Counted from the stretch's first letter, positions 16,006 to 25,197 are shown. The stretch is DNA of 64,000 bases from Bacillus sp. ISL-45 (GCF_018613195.1 NZ_JAGGQQ010000004.1:459375-523374), one strand, 5' to 3'. The notes: generated by a model from the sequence alone, not told the origin. Program-made: numbers and translations.

Positions 16006-18300
16006 TTATAGGTATTCGTTCTCATGTTTAGCCTTCAGACGCTGCCATCTTTTTTCGACTTCTTCTTCAAATTCTACAAGCATATTTTTATTTTCTTCTT
16101 TTAATAAATGCTTGGTTTTCCCCATATATTTCAACCAATCAGCTAATGGAATCTTCTTGTTTTTTGCTTCAGGATCATAGGTTATGTTTGTGATACCTTG
16201 TTCCACTTCGTATAACGGGAAGAAGTTCGAGTTCACAGCTGCTTCGACAATTGTCTGGCCAAAGCGGTCTTCCGATTTCCAGTTGAGCGGGCATGTTATC
16301 AAAAGCTTACCGTAAACTGTACCTACATTTTGCGCATACCACTGTGCCTTCGCAGCCTTCTTGACAAGGTCCTGCGGGAAGGCCTCCGTTCCAGTGAACA
16401 CATAAGGTATATTGGTAGATGCCATGATCTGGGCAGTATCCTTATGATGGAATGCTTTACCCTTTTGTGCCTTGCCGACGTTTGATGTGCTCGTCATGTG
16501 GCCAAAAGGAGTTGAGTATGATAGCTGGGAGCCGGTATTCATATACCCTTCGTTATCATACTCAAGCATGATCAGTTTGTGTCCGCGTAGTGCCGTACCG
16601 ATAGCAGACCCCATGCCGATATCCATACCGCCATCGCCGGTTACCATTACGAAGGTTGCATCTGCAGACACTTCGATTTCACCGCGGCGCTTCAGTTCAA
16701 GGAATGCTTCGAGAGTACCTGATAACGTTGCTGCACCATTCTGGAACAGGTTATGGATTGTCGTCTGCTTATGGGATGTGTGAGGATACGCTGTTGTGAC
16801 AACATAAGCACAGCCCGTTTGGAATAGTATGACCAGGTCTCCTTCAATTCCTTTAAAGAATAGCTCCAGTCCGCCGAAGATGCCGCAGCCTGGACACGCG
16901 CCGTGACCTGATGCAATTCGTTTCGGCTTTGTAGTCAAGGCTCTTAAAGGCGAAATTTTGACATTCAGTTTATTCTTTTCTTCATCTCTTGTTACCTGGA
17001 TCAGTCCTGAATTATAGACATCGCCATGCTGCGGTTCAATGACCTGCTTCAACGCTTTTTCAGGATCGCCAGCAACATGTCCGTAATAGTCGAACGGCCT
17101 TTCTGCATATCCTATTTCCATAGCGTCAATTGCCATAGAGAAAAATGCTTCAGCATCATCTGCATAGAAGTCTTTGCCGCCAAGTCCAAACACCCTGCTC
17201 TGGACGATTGTCGCATTTTCCCTGTCTTCCTGCAGTGCGGACTTAATTTCGTGCGTCAGGTTTGGCCCATGTCCGCCGTAGGAATCTGCGCGCTCACCAA
17301 CAAGAAGTGATTTGACATTCTTCAAAGCTTCCCTGATTTCCTGTGCAGGGAATGGCCGGATGATATTAGGGCTGATGACACCAGCCTTGATTCCCTTCTC
17401 ACGAAGCCTGTCTACAACATCCTTAGCAGATTCAGCCGCAGAGTTCAACAGGAACAACGCTACGTCTGCATCTTCCATTTGATAAAGGTCTAGAATATCA
17501 TAGTTGCGTCCTGATAGTTTGGCATATTCTGCCGCCACTTCTTTATAAACACCTTTCGCTCTGTACATTGCTTCTGACTGCTGGAAGTGGTTGTTGATCA
17601 AATCGTCGCCATTCATGTGGGCTCCGATTGTCAACGGCTTCTTTGGATCTCTGGCAAAATTATATTCAGTCGGTGCTTCGCCAACAAATCGCTGGACTAC
17701 AGCCCGATCCTTGAAATAGTTCACTTTGCGCTTTTGGTGGGATGTAAAGAAGCCATCATAAGCCACCATGACTGGCAGGCGCACATCAGAGTGTTCTGCG
17801 ATTTTCAGGGCCATGATGTTCATATCGTAGACAGCCTGTGGTGTCCTGGCGGTCAGGATCACCCATCCTGTATTTAACGCAAAATACAAATCTGAATGGT
17901 CACCACGGATATCAAGCGGACCGCTGATTGAACGAGTCACCAGGTTCAAGACCATCGGATAACGTGTACCGGATTGGACCGGGAGCTGCTCAAGCATATA
18001 CATCAAACCGTTCGCGCTTGTTGCGTTGAACACGCGGGCTCCGGTTGCTGCAGCTCCATAACAGATGCCTGCTGAACCATGTTCTCCATCTGCAGGGATC
18101 AATTTGATATCATGTTCTCCCCTGGATTTCATCATATCCAGATACTGTGCAACTTCTGTAGAAGGGGTGATCGGGAAATAGCCCATGATATGATAATTGA
18201 TCTGAGCTGCAGCCATTGCTGCCATTTCATTTCCGGATTCAAAGGTTGTCACCTGTTCTGCTGTACTCATTGCCTTCACATTTTCTTCAAGAACGGACAT
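16006..18300 (-). CDS. 2-oxoacid:ferredoxin oxidoreductase, fused alpha-beta subunits
   Basis: 764-residue fusion. Residues about 1-430 are the alpha (PorA-like) part ('GYFPITPSTEVAQYL', 'GEHGSAGICYGAAATGARVF'); about 445-740 are the beta (PorB-like) part with 'CPGCG' near 467, 'QTGCAYV', TPP motif 'GDGGMDIGMGSAIGTAL' near 555 and 'ITCPLNW'. The enzyme decarboxylates a 2-oxoacid and reduces ferredoxin; pyruvate-like motifs suggest pyruvate but the substrate is unproven. Its ATG overlaps the upstream gene stop (TAATG). Such CoA-acylating enzymes are usually oxygen-sensitive, consistent with the Fnr-like site ahead of the operon. Confidence 0.9.
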   Translation of the reverse strand: MSVLEENVKAMSTAEQVTTFESGNEMAAMAAAQINYHIMGYFPITPSTEVAQYLDMMKSRGEHDIKLIPADGEHGSAGICYGAAATGARVFNATSANGLMYMLEQLPVQSGTRYPMVLNLVTRSISGPLDIRGDHSDLYFALNTGWVILTARTPQAVYDMNIMALKIAEHSDVRLPVMVAYDGFFTSHQKRKVNYFKDRAVVQRFVGEAPTEYNFARDPKKPLTIGAHMNGDDLINNHFQQSEAMYRAKGVYKEVAAEYAKLSGRNYDILDLYQMEDADVALFLLNSAAESAKDVVDRLREKGIKAGVISPNIIRPFPAQEIREALKNVKSLLVGERADSYGGHGPNLTHEIKSALQEDRENATIVQSRVFGLGGKDFYADDAEAFFSMAIDAMEIGYAERPFDYYGHVAGDPEKALKQVIEPQHGDVYNSGLIQVTRDEEKNKLNVKISPLRALTTKPKRIASGHGACPGCGIFGGLELFFKGIEGDLVILFQTGCAYVVTTAYPHTSHKQTTIHNLFQNGAATLSGTLEAFLELKRRGEIEVSADATFVMVTGDGGMDIGMGSAIGTALRGHKLIMLEYDNEGYMNTGSQLSYSTPFGHMTSTSNVGKAQKGKAFHHKDTAQIMASTNIPYVFTGTEAFPQDLVKKAAKAQWYAQNVGTVYGKLLITCPLNWKSEDRFGQTIVEAAVNSNFFPLYEVEQGITNITYDPEAKNKKIPLADWLKYMGKTKHLLKEENKNMLVEFEEEVEKRWQRLKAKHENEYL

Positions 18301-19313
18301 TAAGAAACCCCTCCAGTCACATAAGGATAATTATGTTTCACTTGATTCTCCTCAGCATAGCCAATCATTTCCCTCAGCTCGCTTAACGCAGCAGTAGGAC
18401 ATGCCTCAACACACTTCAGGCAGCCTTTGCAATATTGATAATCGATTCCCTTTAGGAACATTTGCTTTCTGCCGCGTTTGTCCTCTCCTTCTTCCCAAAC
18501 AAAGCAATAATCAGGACATGCAGTATCACATGCAGCGCAGTTGATGCATTCCTGCTGATTGAATTGAGGCAGGAATCCCTGTCTGGAACCGCTTAAATCC
18601 TTGAGGACGCTGTTTGCCTGCGCCGTAATCACACCGCCGATTTCCTGTGTTTCATATCCAAGCAGCGGCATTGGACGTTTAAATTCTTTGCCCAGTGCTC
18701 CTTCTTCAGGTGCGTATGTTTTAAATTGAACGTCATTGTAGCCTCTCTCGAACGTTCTGATATTCGGCTCAACTAAATGAGGATATTTCTTTTCAAAAGT
18801 TTTGCGGATTACATTTTTCATCGCTTCGGGATCCAGGAAATCAATAATGCGGTACAACGCTCCAAGCATTGCAGTATTTACTTTCGTTTTCTCCTCGACG
18901 GCGATGGAAAGTGCATCAACAATCGCAAGTGTTCCATGCTCTAGATGAAGATCTTTTTTGATCTCGTCAAAGTCTCTCGTCGAATTCACCAGCAGGATCC
19001 CGTCTGGGCGCAAGCCGCTGACAACATCGACCATTTTATAAAGTGCCTCATGGAATACACCGACAACATGCGGCTCTTCTATTGGACTATGGACCCGGAT
19101 CTCAGTATCTGGTTCACAGAAACGGACAAAGCTTTTCACCGGCGACCCTTTTTTCTCCGATCCATATGAAGAAAAGTTAGAACCGTTTAATCCAAGGCCC
19201 AGAACACCTGCTTCCGCAAGCATCTTTCCAGCAAGGTTTGCACCTAGCCCTCCAATCGACTCTAGCCTTATCTCATAAAAACCCAATTCATTCTTTTTCG
19301 GTAAGATAGACAT
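18300..19313 (-). CDS. 2-oxoacid:ferredoxin oxidoreductase, fused gamma-delta subunits
   Basis: 337-residue fusion. The first about 190 residues are the gamma (PorC-like) domain ('ESIGGLGANLAGKMLAEAG', 'SYGSEKKGSPVKSFVRF'). The C-terminal third is a delta ferredoxin domain with two [4Fe-4S] motifs, 'CINCAACDTACP' (about 253) and 'CKGCLKCVEACP' (about 292). It carries electrons from the TPP site to ferredoxin. ATG 19313 has GGGGAGGGAG upstream; a longer in-frame extension to 19445 runs through the promoter and is not coding. First gene of the two-gene operon. Confidence 0.9.
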   Translation of the reverse strand: MSILPKKNELGFYEIRLESIGGLGANLAGKMLAEAGVLGLGLNGSNFSSYGSEKKGSPVKSFVRFCEPDTEIRVHSPIEEPHVVGVFHEALYKMVDVVSGLRPDGILLVNSTRDFDEIKKDLHLEHGTLAIVDALSIAVEEKTKVNTAMLGALYRIIDFLDPEAMKNVIRKTFEKKYPHLVEPNIRTFERGYNDVQFKTYAPEEGALGKEFKRPMPLLGYETQEIGGVITAQANSVLKDLSGSRQGFLPQFNQQECINCAACDTACPDYCFVWEEGEDKRGRKQMFLKGIDYQYCKGCLKCVEACPTAALSELREMIGYAEENQVKHNYPYVTGGVS

Positions 19314-19372
19314 AATCTCCCTCCCCAATTTAGTTATAAAGGTAATTGACTTTAAAACATTCCCCATTAATA

Positions 19373-19415
19373 ATTTTATAGACTTTACAATCATTAAGCT
19401 GTGACATATATCAAA
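19373..19415 (-). promoter_or_regulatory. Fnr-like box and -10 element of the 2-oxoacid oxidoreductase operon
   Basis: Minus-strand TTTGATATATGTCACA (19415-19400) fits TGTGA-N6-TCACA at 9 of 10 conserved positions. A -10 candidate TAAAAT (19378-19373, within TATAAAAT) predicts a start near 19366, putting the box centre at about -41.5. This is the same geometry as at the hemerythrin gene. Confidence 0.55.
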
Positions 19416-19641
19416 CATTTGAACTTTTTTTTGAAACACACCCAAAAATATTAGACTTAAGCCGTATGCTATAATGAAAAACCTTTTATATAACAGAAAT
19501 AGAATTGTAATAGTACAGAAATACTTTTTCCTTTTTTAGGAGCTTGTTCCTTAATTTTGAGCAAATAGCCTGGTTTGTTTTTATCCTTACAGGGGTAAAA
19601 AAGGGTTAGTATTTTGGGGGTCTCTAATTAAGGGAGGAAAT

Positions 19642-20688
19642 ATGAAACAACAGCGAGATTACTACTTTGACAATGCCAAGTTCATCTTGATTTTTTTCGT
19701 CGTATTTGGCCATCTTTTGCGCTCGTTCATTGAAGACAATGAAATGATTTACAATATCTATAAAGTCATTTATACATTCCATATGCCGGCCTTTATCCTT
19801 GTTTCGGGATTTTTTGCAAGAGGCTTCAATAAAAAAGGCTATGTAATGAAAATTGCCAAAAAGTTAATATTGCCATATTTTATTTTTCAGCTGATCTATT
19901 CTATTTTTTATTATTTCCTTTACAGCAAGTCTACTTTTACGATGGATCCATTGAACCCTCATTGGTCTCTATGGTTTTTGATCAGCTTATTCTGCTGGAA
20001 CCTTATGCTGATTGGTTTTTCAAAACTTAAGGCACCCGTTGGACTGTTGATTGCTTTTGGATTGGGATTGGGTGTCGGGTATGTAGACTGGATATCCAAC
20101 TATCTAAGCCTTTCGAGGACTTTTGTCTTCTTTCCATTGTTCCTGCTCGGGTACCATTTAACGAAGGACCACATAAAAACATTGACAAGGCCCGCCTTCA
20201 AAGTTGGAGCACTGGCGGCCTTCACTGTAGTGTTTTTAGGATTTTTGTTCAACCCGGAAGTAGATTACAAATGGCTCCTTGGCTCAAAGCCCTATTCAAT
20301 AATGGAAGCAGCTTCAATATCAAGCATGTTTACTCGATTAGGCTTTTATCTATTAAGTCTGCTGATGGTGTTCAGCTTCTTGACCATCGTTCCCAAGAAA
20401 CAATATTTCTTTACAAACCTTGGCAAGAATACACTTTACGTCTACTTGCTGCACGGATTTTTTGTACGAACCTTCCGTGAAAGCGAAGTTCAGAACTTCT
20501 TCCATAGTCCTGAACGTATCCTTTTGCTGGCAGTCATCGCACTGCTGCTGACCTTCCTGTTGTCCAGCAAGTACGCTGCAGCCATCGCACAGCCGCTGAT
20601 CGAATTCAAAACCTCAGGGATCAACCGACTCAAAACCCGGTTAACAGCCATCCTCAGGTTCTATAGAAGGAAGCTGATGAGTAATTAG
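19642..20688 (+). CDS. Acyltransferase 3 family membrane protein
   Basis: 348-residue protein with about ten membrane helices of the acyltransferase-3 family (OafA/YkrP-like). The N-terminal 'FDNAKFILIFFVVFGHLLR' carries the family's conserved Asp and His. Members O-acylate sugars, peptidoglycan or cell-wall polymers, moving acyl groups across the membrane; the acceptor here is unknown. GGGAGGAAAT precedes the ATG. It is monocistronic with its own terminator. The roughly 190 bp upstream of the gene hold no other gene. Confidence 0.85.
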   Translation: MKQQRDYYFDNAKFILIFFVVFGHLLRSFIEDNEMIYNIYKVIYTFHMPAFILVSGFFARGFNKKGYVMKIAKKLILPYFIFQLIYSIFYYFLYSKSTFTMDPLNPHWSLWFLISLFCWNLMLIGFSKLKAPVGLLIAFGLGLGVGYVDWISNYLSLSRTFVFFPLFLLGYHLTKDHIKTLTRPAFKVGALAAFTVVFLGFLFNPEVDYKWLLGSKPYSIMEAASISSMFTRLGFYLLSLLMVFSFLTIVPKKQYFFTNLGKNTLYVYLLHGFFVRTFRESEVQNFFHSPERILLLAVIALLLTFLLSSKYAAAIAQPLIEFKTSGINRLKTRLTAILRFYRRKLMSN

Positions 20689-20710
20689 ACAAATAGCATT
20701 GTAGAAAAAA

Positions 20711-20755
20711 GAGACTGTTAAAAGGTATATAAAATTACCAAACAGTCTCTTTTTC
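20711..20755 (+). terminator. Terminator of the acyltransferase gene
   Basis: GAGACTGTT / AACAGTCTC stem with a 21-nt loop and T-run. Confidence 0.8.
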
Positions 20756-20784
20756 TATGCCCTTTTTTAGATCGCTCTCTCCAT

Positions 20785-21045
20785 GTTGATTGATGCGCAA
20801 GGCACGAAGACTCCTCCGAAAATGCTAACGCATTTCCATCGTGCGTGGGAAGGTTCGAGGAAGCTCTTCAAAGTCATGTGGGAGTATGGGGCAACGGGAG
20901 ACCCCATAGGCGCGTATAGCGCCGAGGAGGCTCACCGGCAGCCCTAGGAAGAATTCGCTTTTTGTAAAAGCCGGCAATTGGGCTTTTACAAAATTCTTCC
21001 CCGCGGAAAGCGAAGTGCCTGGAACTGAAATCAACAGCTCCATTT
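20785..21045. repeat. MITE-like intergenic repeat with internal hairpin
   Basis: About 260 bp, GC-rich relative to its surroundings, with no coding signal. The ends are partly inverted (GTTGATTGATGCGCAAGGCAC versus the complement of GTGCCTGGAACTGAAATCAAC). Internal stretches such as 'GAAGCTCTTCAAAGTCATG' and 'GGAGACCCCATAGGCGC' resemble, from memory, a dispersed Bacillaceae intergenic repeat. A 54-bp hairpin (20947-21000: GGAAGAATT / AATTCTTCC, inner GTAAAAGCC / GGGCTTTTAC) sits inside. The 98-codon open frame across it is not a gene. Confidence 0.6.
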
Positions 21046-21233
21046 CAGCACCAACCAAAATAAGACGGTAAACAAACACGATTTTCATCGAGTTTGTCAC
21101 CGCCTGAGAGCCATTCATCAAGAATGGCTCTTTTCCTTATTCTTCAACTGCATTCCACCTGTCTTTTTTGTCCAAACTGAGATATAATTTAAAGTTGATT
21201 TGCTGCTGGATTTTTACAAAGGAGATTATTTCA

Positions 21234-22994
21234 ATGAAAATAGTTTTAACAACGCTTAACGCGAAATATATACACACAAACCTCGCCATAAGGTACCTTA
21301 AGGCATATGCTCAGCCGGAGTTTGACGTGACGCTCGTTGAATATACAATCAAAGACCCTGCAATCAATATTGTCTCGGATTTAGTTCAAAAGCAGCCTGA
21401 TGTTATTGGGTTCAGCTGCTATATTTGGAATATTGAAGAAACCATTAAAGTCATCAAGATGATTAAAAAAATCAATCCTGAAATAAAAATCATTGCAGGG
21501 GGACCAGAGGTTACTTACGACGTACAGGAATGGATGAAGGAAGTGCCGGAGTTTGATTTCATCGTCATCGGTGAAGGTGAGCAGACATTCAAGCAGCTTC
21601 TTTCTGCACTAGCTTCTGGAGCTGACTTTTCAGAAGTACCGGGCATAGCTTATCGAAAACACGAAAGCATCCAAATGAATCCCCAACGCAATAAGCTGGA
21701 TTTGAAAGAGCTTCCTTCTCCATATCGTTTTGAAGCTGACCTTCCCCATCTATCTAAAAGGGTCACTTATCTGGAAACAAGCCGCGGATGCCCGTTCAGC
21801 TGCCAGTTTTGTCTTTCCTCGATTGAAGTTGGGGTCCGTTACTTCGACAGGGAGAAGGTCAAGGAGGATATCCGTTATTTAATGGCGAATGGTGCGAAGA
21901 CAATCAAATTCGTCGACAGAACGTTCAATATCAGCCGCAGCTACGCAATGGAAATGTTCCGTTTCCTGATTGACGAGCACCTTCCTGGGACGGTGTTCCA
22001 ATTTGAAATCACTGCTGATATCATGCGCCCAGAGGTCATTCAATTCCTGAACGAGGATGCGCCTCCCGGGTTGTTCCGCTTCGAAATCGGCGTCCAGTCC
22101 ACTAATGACTATACAAATGAGCTGGTCATGAGAAAACAGAATTTTGAAAAGCTGAAGCGTACTGTAACAATGGTCAAGGAAGGGGGCAAGATAGACCAGC
22201 ACCTTGATTTAATTGCAGGTTTGCCAGAAGAAGATTATCATTCGTTCAAAAAAACGTTTAATGATGTGTTTGCCATGCGGCCTGAAGAATTACAGCTTGG
22301 CTTCCTGAAGATGCTCAGAGGGACGGGTTTGAGACTGAGAGCTGAACAGCATGATTACGTGTATATGGATCATTCACCGTATGAAATCCTTGGGAATAAT
22401 GTCCTTAATTTCAATGACATCATCAAGATCAAGCAGGTTGAAGATGTACTCGAGAAATATTGGAATGACCACCGGATGGATCGTACCATTGAATATCTGG
22501 TTACAAAAGTATTCCCATCGCCATTTGACTTCTTCCAGGATTTCGGTTCTTATTGGGAGACAAAAGGCTGGTCCCGGATTGGCCATCAGCTCGAAGACTT
22601 ATTCAAAAGACTGGTCCGCTTTCTTCAGGAAAAAGGTGTAGATAATCTTGAAGCAATCGAAAGCCTGATGAAGTATGATTATCTTGCCAGCATGAAATAC
22701 AAGCCTAGAAAGCCATGGTGGGAACTGAGTCTGGACAAACAGGAGCGTTCCGAATTATACCGCGGCATTATCCATAAGCCTGAATCCCTTGGTCATCAGT
22801 ACTCCGAATTGAACATTAGTGAAAAAGATTTATATAAGCATACACTGCTTGAGGATATTACCATAGATCTCGAGAAGTTTATTGAAGATGGAGAAATTGA
22901 GCCTTCTTCTTCCTACATGCTTGTTTATTTTGATTCTAAAATGGAGCATCCTCAATTCTTCACTTTTAAGATGAAAGATGTAAAGCCGGCTTAA
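21234..22994 (+). CDS. B12-binding radical SAM protein (DUF4080)
   Basis: 586-residue protein. Residues 1-130 form a cobalamin-binding-type Rossmann domain ('IGFSCYIWNIEET', 'IIAGGPEVTYD', 'IGEGEQTF'). The radical SAM core follows, with cluster cysteines C186, C190 and C193 in 'SRGCPFSCQFC'; a DUF4080-type C-terminal domain ends it. Family members probably methylate or rearrange unactivated carbons; the substrate is unknown. No canonical B12 'DxHxxG' motif is seen, so cobalamin may not be bound. ATG 21234 has AAAGGAG upstream. It is monocistronic. Confidence 0.88.
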   Translation: MKIVLTTLNAKYIHTNLAIRYLKAYAQPEFDVTLVEYTIKDPAINIVSDLVQKQPDVIGFSCYIWNIEETIKVIKMIKKINPEIKIIAGGPEVTYDVQEWMKEVPEFDFIVIGEGEQTFKQLLSALASGADFSEVPGIAYRKHESIQMNPQRNKLDLKELPSPYRFEADLPHLSKRVTYLETSRGCPFSCQFCLSSIEVGVRYFDREKVKEDIRYLMANGAKTIKFVDRTFNISRSYAMEMFRFLIDEHLPGTVFQFEITADIMRPEVIQFLNEDAPPGLFRFEIGVQSTNDYTNELVMRKQNFEKLKRTVTMVKEGGKIDQHLDLIAGLPEEDYHSFKKTFNDVFAMRPEELQLGFLKMLRGTGLRLRAEQHDYVYMDHSPYEILGNNVLNFNDIIKIKQVEDVLEKYWNDHRMDRTIEYLVTKVFPSPFDFFQDFGSYWETKGWSRIGHQLEDLFKRLVRFLQEKGVDNLEAIESLMKYDYLASMKYKPRKPWWELSLDKQERSELYRGIIHKPESLGHQYSELNISEKDLYKHTLLEDITIDLEKFIEDGEIEPSSSYMLVYFDSKMEHPQFFTFKMKDVKPA

Positions 22995-23010
22995 CACAGC
23001 CGGCTTTTTT
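22983..23010. terminator. Terminator shared by the radical SAM gene and the converging miniprotein pair
   Basis: AAGCCGGCT / AGCCGGCTT stem with TTTTTT on the plus strand and an A/T-rich flank on the other; it includes the stop of the 586-aa gene. Confidence 0.85.
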
Positions 23011-23025
23011 ACTTTACCTAGAGTT

Positions 23026-23169
23026 TTATTTACATTCTTTATCTGCTTTATTTTTCAACTTTTTGCTATTAAAAGGGAGCTCATAAAGCTTACCAGCATT
23101 AATATCGCCAAACTCCATGCCAAACTCAACGTTCATTGGCTTTTGGTGCCGACCTTCATGCTTTTTCAT
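23026..23169 (-). CDS. 47-aa miniprotein, second of an overlapping pair
   Basis: Begins MKKHEGRHQKPMNVEFGMEFGD and ends in a Lys-rich tail. The ATG overlaps the stop of the preceding 53-aa gene (TGATG), with AAAGGAAGA as ribosome binding site, so the two are co-translated. The repeated 'EFG' pattern recalls gamma-type small acid-soluble spore proteins and YfhD/YfhE-like miniproteins, but I cannot assign it firmly. Too short for common length cut-offs, so easily missed. Confidence 0.6.
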   Translation of the reverse strand: MKKHEGRHQKPMNVEFGMEFGDINAGKLYELPFNSKKLKNKADKECK

Positions 23170-23330
23170 CACGATCTTCCTTTCCTGCCCTGCTTTGAAT
23201 TTCTGTTGGCAAATTTGCCTGGATCTTCCCCGTGGGAAAACTCTGCAGAAAATTCGCTTTCCTGAAGATTTTTCTTAGGTGTATTCGTATATTTAGCCAA
23301 AGCATTTCTTTCTGCCTTCCGTTTAGCCAT
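23169..23330 (-). CDS. 53-aa basic miniprotein, first of an overlapping pair
   Basis: Begins MAKRKAERNALAKYTNTPKK and ends in a basic 'KQGRKGRS' tail. A very good GGAGGTGG lies just before the ATG. The centre 'SEFSAEFSHGEDPGKF' is faintly like gamma-type SASP or YfhD-like spore miniproteins. One base overlaps the following 47-aa gene. Divergent from the DUF3905 gene, which itself looks sporulation-linked. Real by start-site quality and coupling; function inferred only. Confidence 0.65.
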   Translation of the reverse strand: MAKRKAERNALAKYTNTPKKNLQESEFSAEFSHGEDPGKFANRNSKQGRKGRS

Positions 23331-23467
23331 TCTAACCACCTCCATGCTACTATTTTTTTCAATCGGCGATTTGCTATGTACCGATTTGATTACCTAATTT
23401 TACAAAAGGAACTATCTAATAAAATACGGCATAAGGCAAAAAATAAGCTCAAAAAGGAGGAGCTGCT

Positions 23468-23815
23468 ATGACAAAAAAAGACCGGGAGTTAAAACCACTG
23501 GATATCGACGAAACCATGCCTCATCAAATAAATGCTCCTAGCTTTAAAGATACAGGCATCGAAATGAAAGCTCCATTCAAGAATGAGCATGGAGTTATCA
23601 TTGGAGACAGTCTTTACTCATCCGAAAACTCACCGCTTGAAAATTGGACTGACGAGACCGATCCAGCAGTCATGGCCGGCAATGAATGGGTTCACCCTAC
23701 GAATGATATAGGGTGGAACACAGCTGAAAACAGGGAGCTTCTTGAGGAAAAGAAAAAGCCGCAGGCCTATCCATTTATGCACCCTACAAAAGATGTTAGC
23801 AAAGGTCAGGACTAA
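23468..23815 (+). CDS. DUF3905 domain protein
   Basis: 115-residue hydrophilic protein with repeated His-Pro-Thr segments ('WVHPTNDIGWNTAENR', 'FMHPTKDVSKG') that I associate with DUF3905, a family confined to spore-forming Firmicutes. No enzymatic motif is visible. AAAAGGAGGAG precedes the ATG. A terminator follows immediately. Its position next to two divergent miniprotein genes suggests a sporulation-phase cluster, which is inference. Confidence 0.75.
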   Translation: MTKKDRELKPLDIDETMPHQINAPSFKDTGIEMKAPFKNEHGVIIGDSLYSSENSPLENWTDETDPAVMAGNEWVHPTNDIGWNTAENRELLEEKKKPQAYPFMHPTKDVSKGQD

Positions 23816-23843
23816 AAAAATCCGGGATTCCCCGGATTTTTTT
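23816..23843. terminator. Terminator between DUF3905 gene and Ktr-type gene
   Basis: TCCGGG / CCCGGA stem flanked by A and T runs; can serve both converging genes. Confidence 0.8.
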
Positions 23844-25197
23844 ATCCTATTATCACCCGTTCTTTCGGATAGCGGATGCTTTCCTTCTCAGCCTTTCCCC
23901 CTATTATGAATAGGAAAGAAATAACACCTACCCTTCCAATGAACATTAGGGCAATTATAACGATTTTGCCTATTGAGGTTAACTCAGGGGTAATTCCCAT
24001 TGATAACCCAGTTGTTCCAAAGGCAGATGCCACTTCAAATACAATTGCCAGAATAGGCTGATTTTCAGTGACCATCAAAAGGACAACGGCAAAAAAACAA
24101 ATAAAAACGGCAAGAATAGAAACAACCAATGATTTTATGATATCTTCCTGGTGTACTTCCCTGTTAAATATCTTTACAGACCTTCGTCCTCTAGCAAAGT
24201 GATAAAGGAACAGCAAATTAAGTGCAAAAGTAGTTGTCCTGATTCCGCCTCCCACTGAACTTGGAGAGGCGCCGATAAACATCAATGCCACCAGTAACAG
24301 TAACGTTGGCTCGGAGAAATCATTTATATCCATAGTAGCCAGGCCACCATTCCTCGTAGTTGCTGACTGGAATAATGAGTAAAAGAATGATTCATGCCAC
24401 GTCTTATTTGAAAAGAAATGATTATATTCTAATACAAATATTGCAATAGTCCCAAAGAACAGCAAACCGAAGAACGTAATGGACGTCAATTTTGTATATA
24501 GCGAAAAAGAATAAGGAGTTTTCTTATTCTTTCTTAGCAGGTATCCCTTTAGTTCAATTAATACAGGGAACCCTATTGCTCCTAAGGTCAATAATAGAAT
24601 ATTGATGGTTTGGATGAAATAGTCATTAGCGAAGGGCATCAAAGACGATCCCGTTATATCAAATCCTGCATTGGTTGTTGCACTTACAGCAGCGAACATC
24701 CCTTGTAGGAAAGCTTCCTGCCAGGTTGGGAAATACTTAAGAAAGTATACTCCCAATACTAATGATCCAATAATTTCAATCAATATGATAATAAATAAAA
24801 TTTCTTTTAACAATTTGACAAGCCCAGCCATACTCGTTTGGTTTTGGTCCGTCATTATCAACTGGCGTTCCCTTAATCCTATTTTTTTTCTTAGGATCAG
24901 CCAGAAAAATGTGCCAAGCGTCATTATTCCAATACCGCCAAATTGCAAAACAAACATTAAAATAAAAATTCCTGGTACAGTGAATGTTTCACTTGTTGTT
25001 ACGACAGTCAAGCCTGTTACACTTACTGCACTTGCAGCGGTGAACAGCGCATCCAACAAGGACCATTTCGCATCGGGTTGAATTGCAATTGGAAGACTTA
25101 ACAGGCCCATTGATACAGCCACCGCAATTAAATAATAAGATACAATTATTTGAGCAGGTGTTAGTTTGTCAAGGTTCTTTCTAAAATTTTGCCACAT
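23842..25197 (-). CDS. Ktr/Trk-type potassium channel subunit (KtrB/KtrD)
   Basis: 451-residue membrane protein with four M1-P-M2 repeats. Selectivity-filter-like segments 'SAVSVTGLT', 'SATTNAGF', 'SATTRNGG' and 'SAFGTTGLS' each keep the key Gly. The length matches B. subtilis KtrB (445) and KtrD (449). It mediates Na+-dependent K+ uptake with a cytosolic RCK partner (KtrA or KtrC), which is not encoded nearby; KtrD of B. subtilis is likewise unlinked. No c-di-AMP riboswitch is visible upstream. Confidence 0.9.
   Translation of the reverse strand: MWQNFRKNLDKLTPAQIIVSYYLIAVAVSMGLLSLPIAIQPDAKWSLLDALFTAASAVSVTGLTVVTTSETFTVPGIFILMFVLQFGGIGIMTLGTFFWLILRKKIGLRERQLIMTDQNQTSMAGLVKLLKEILFIIILIEIIGSLVLGVYFLKYFPTWQEAFLQGMFAAVSATTNAGFDITGSSLMPFANDYFIQTINILLLTLGAIGFPVLIELKGYLLRKNKKTPYSFSLYTKLTSITFFGLLFFGTIAIFVLEYNHFFSNKTWHESFFYSLFQSATTRNGGLATMDINDFSEPTLLLLVALMFIGASPSSVGGGIRTTTFALNLLFLYHFARGRRSVKIFNREVHQEDIIKSLVVSILAVFICFFAVVLLMVTENQPILAIVFEVASAFGTTGLSMGITPELTSIGKIVIIALMFIGRVGVISFLFIIGGKAEKESIRYPKERVIIG

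Noticed and set aside
20825-21121. 98-codon open frame
   Set aside because: Translated MITE-like repeat.
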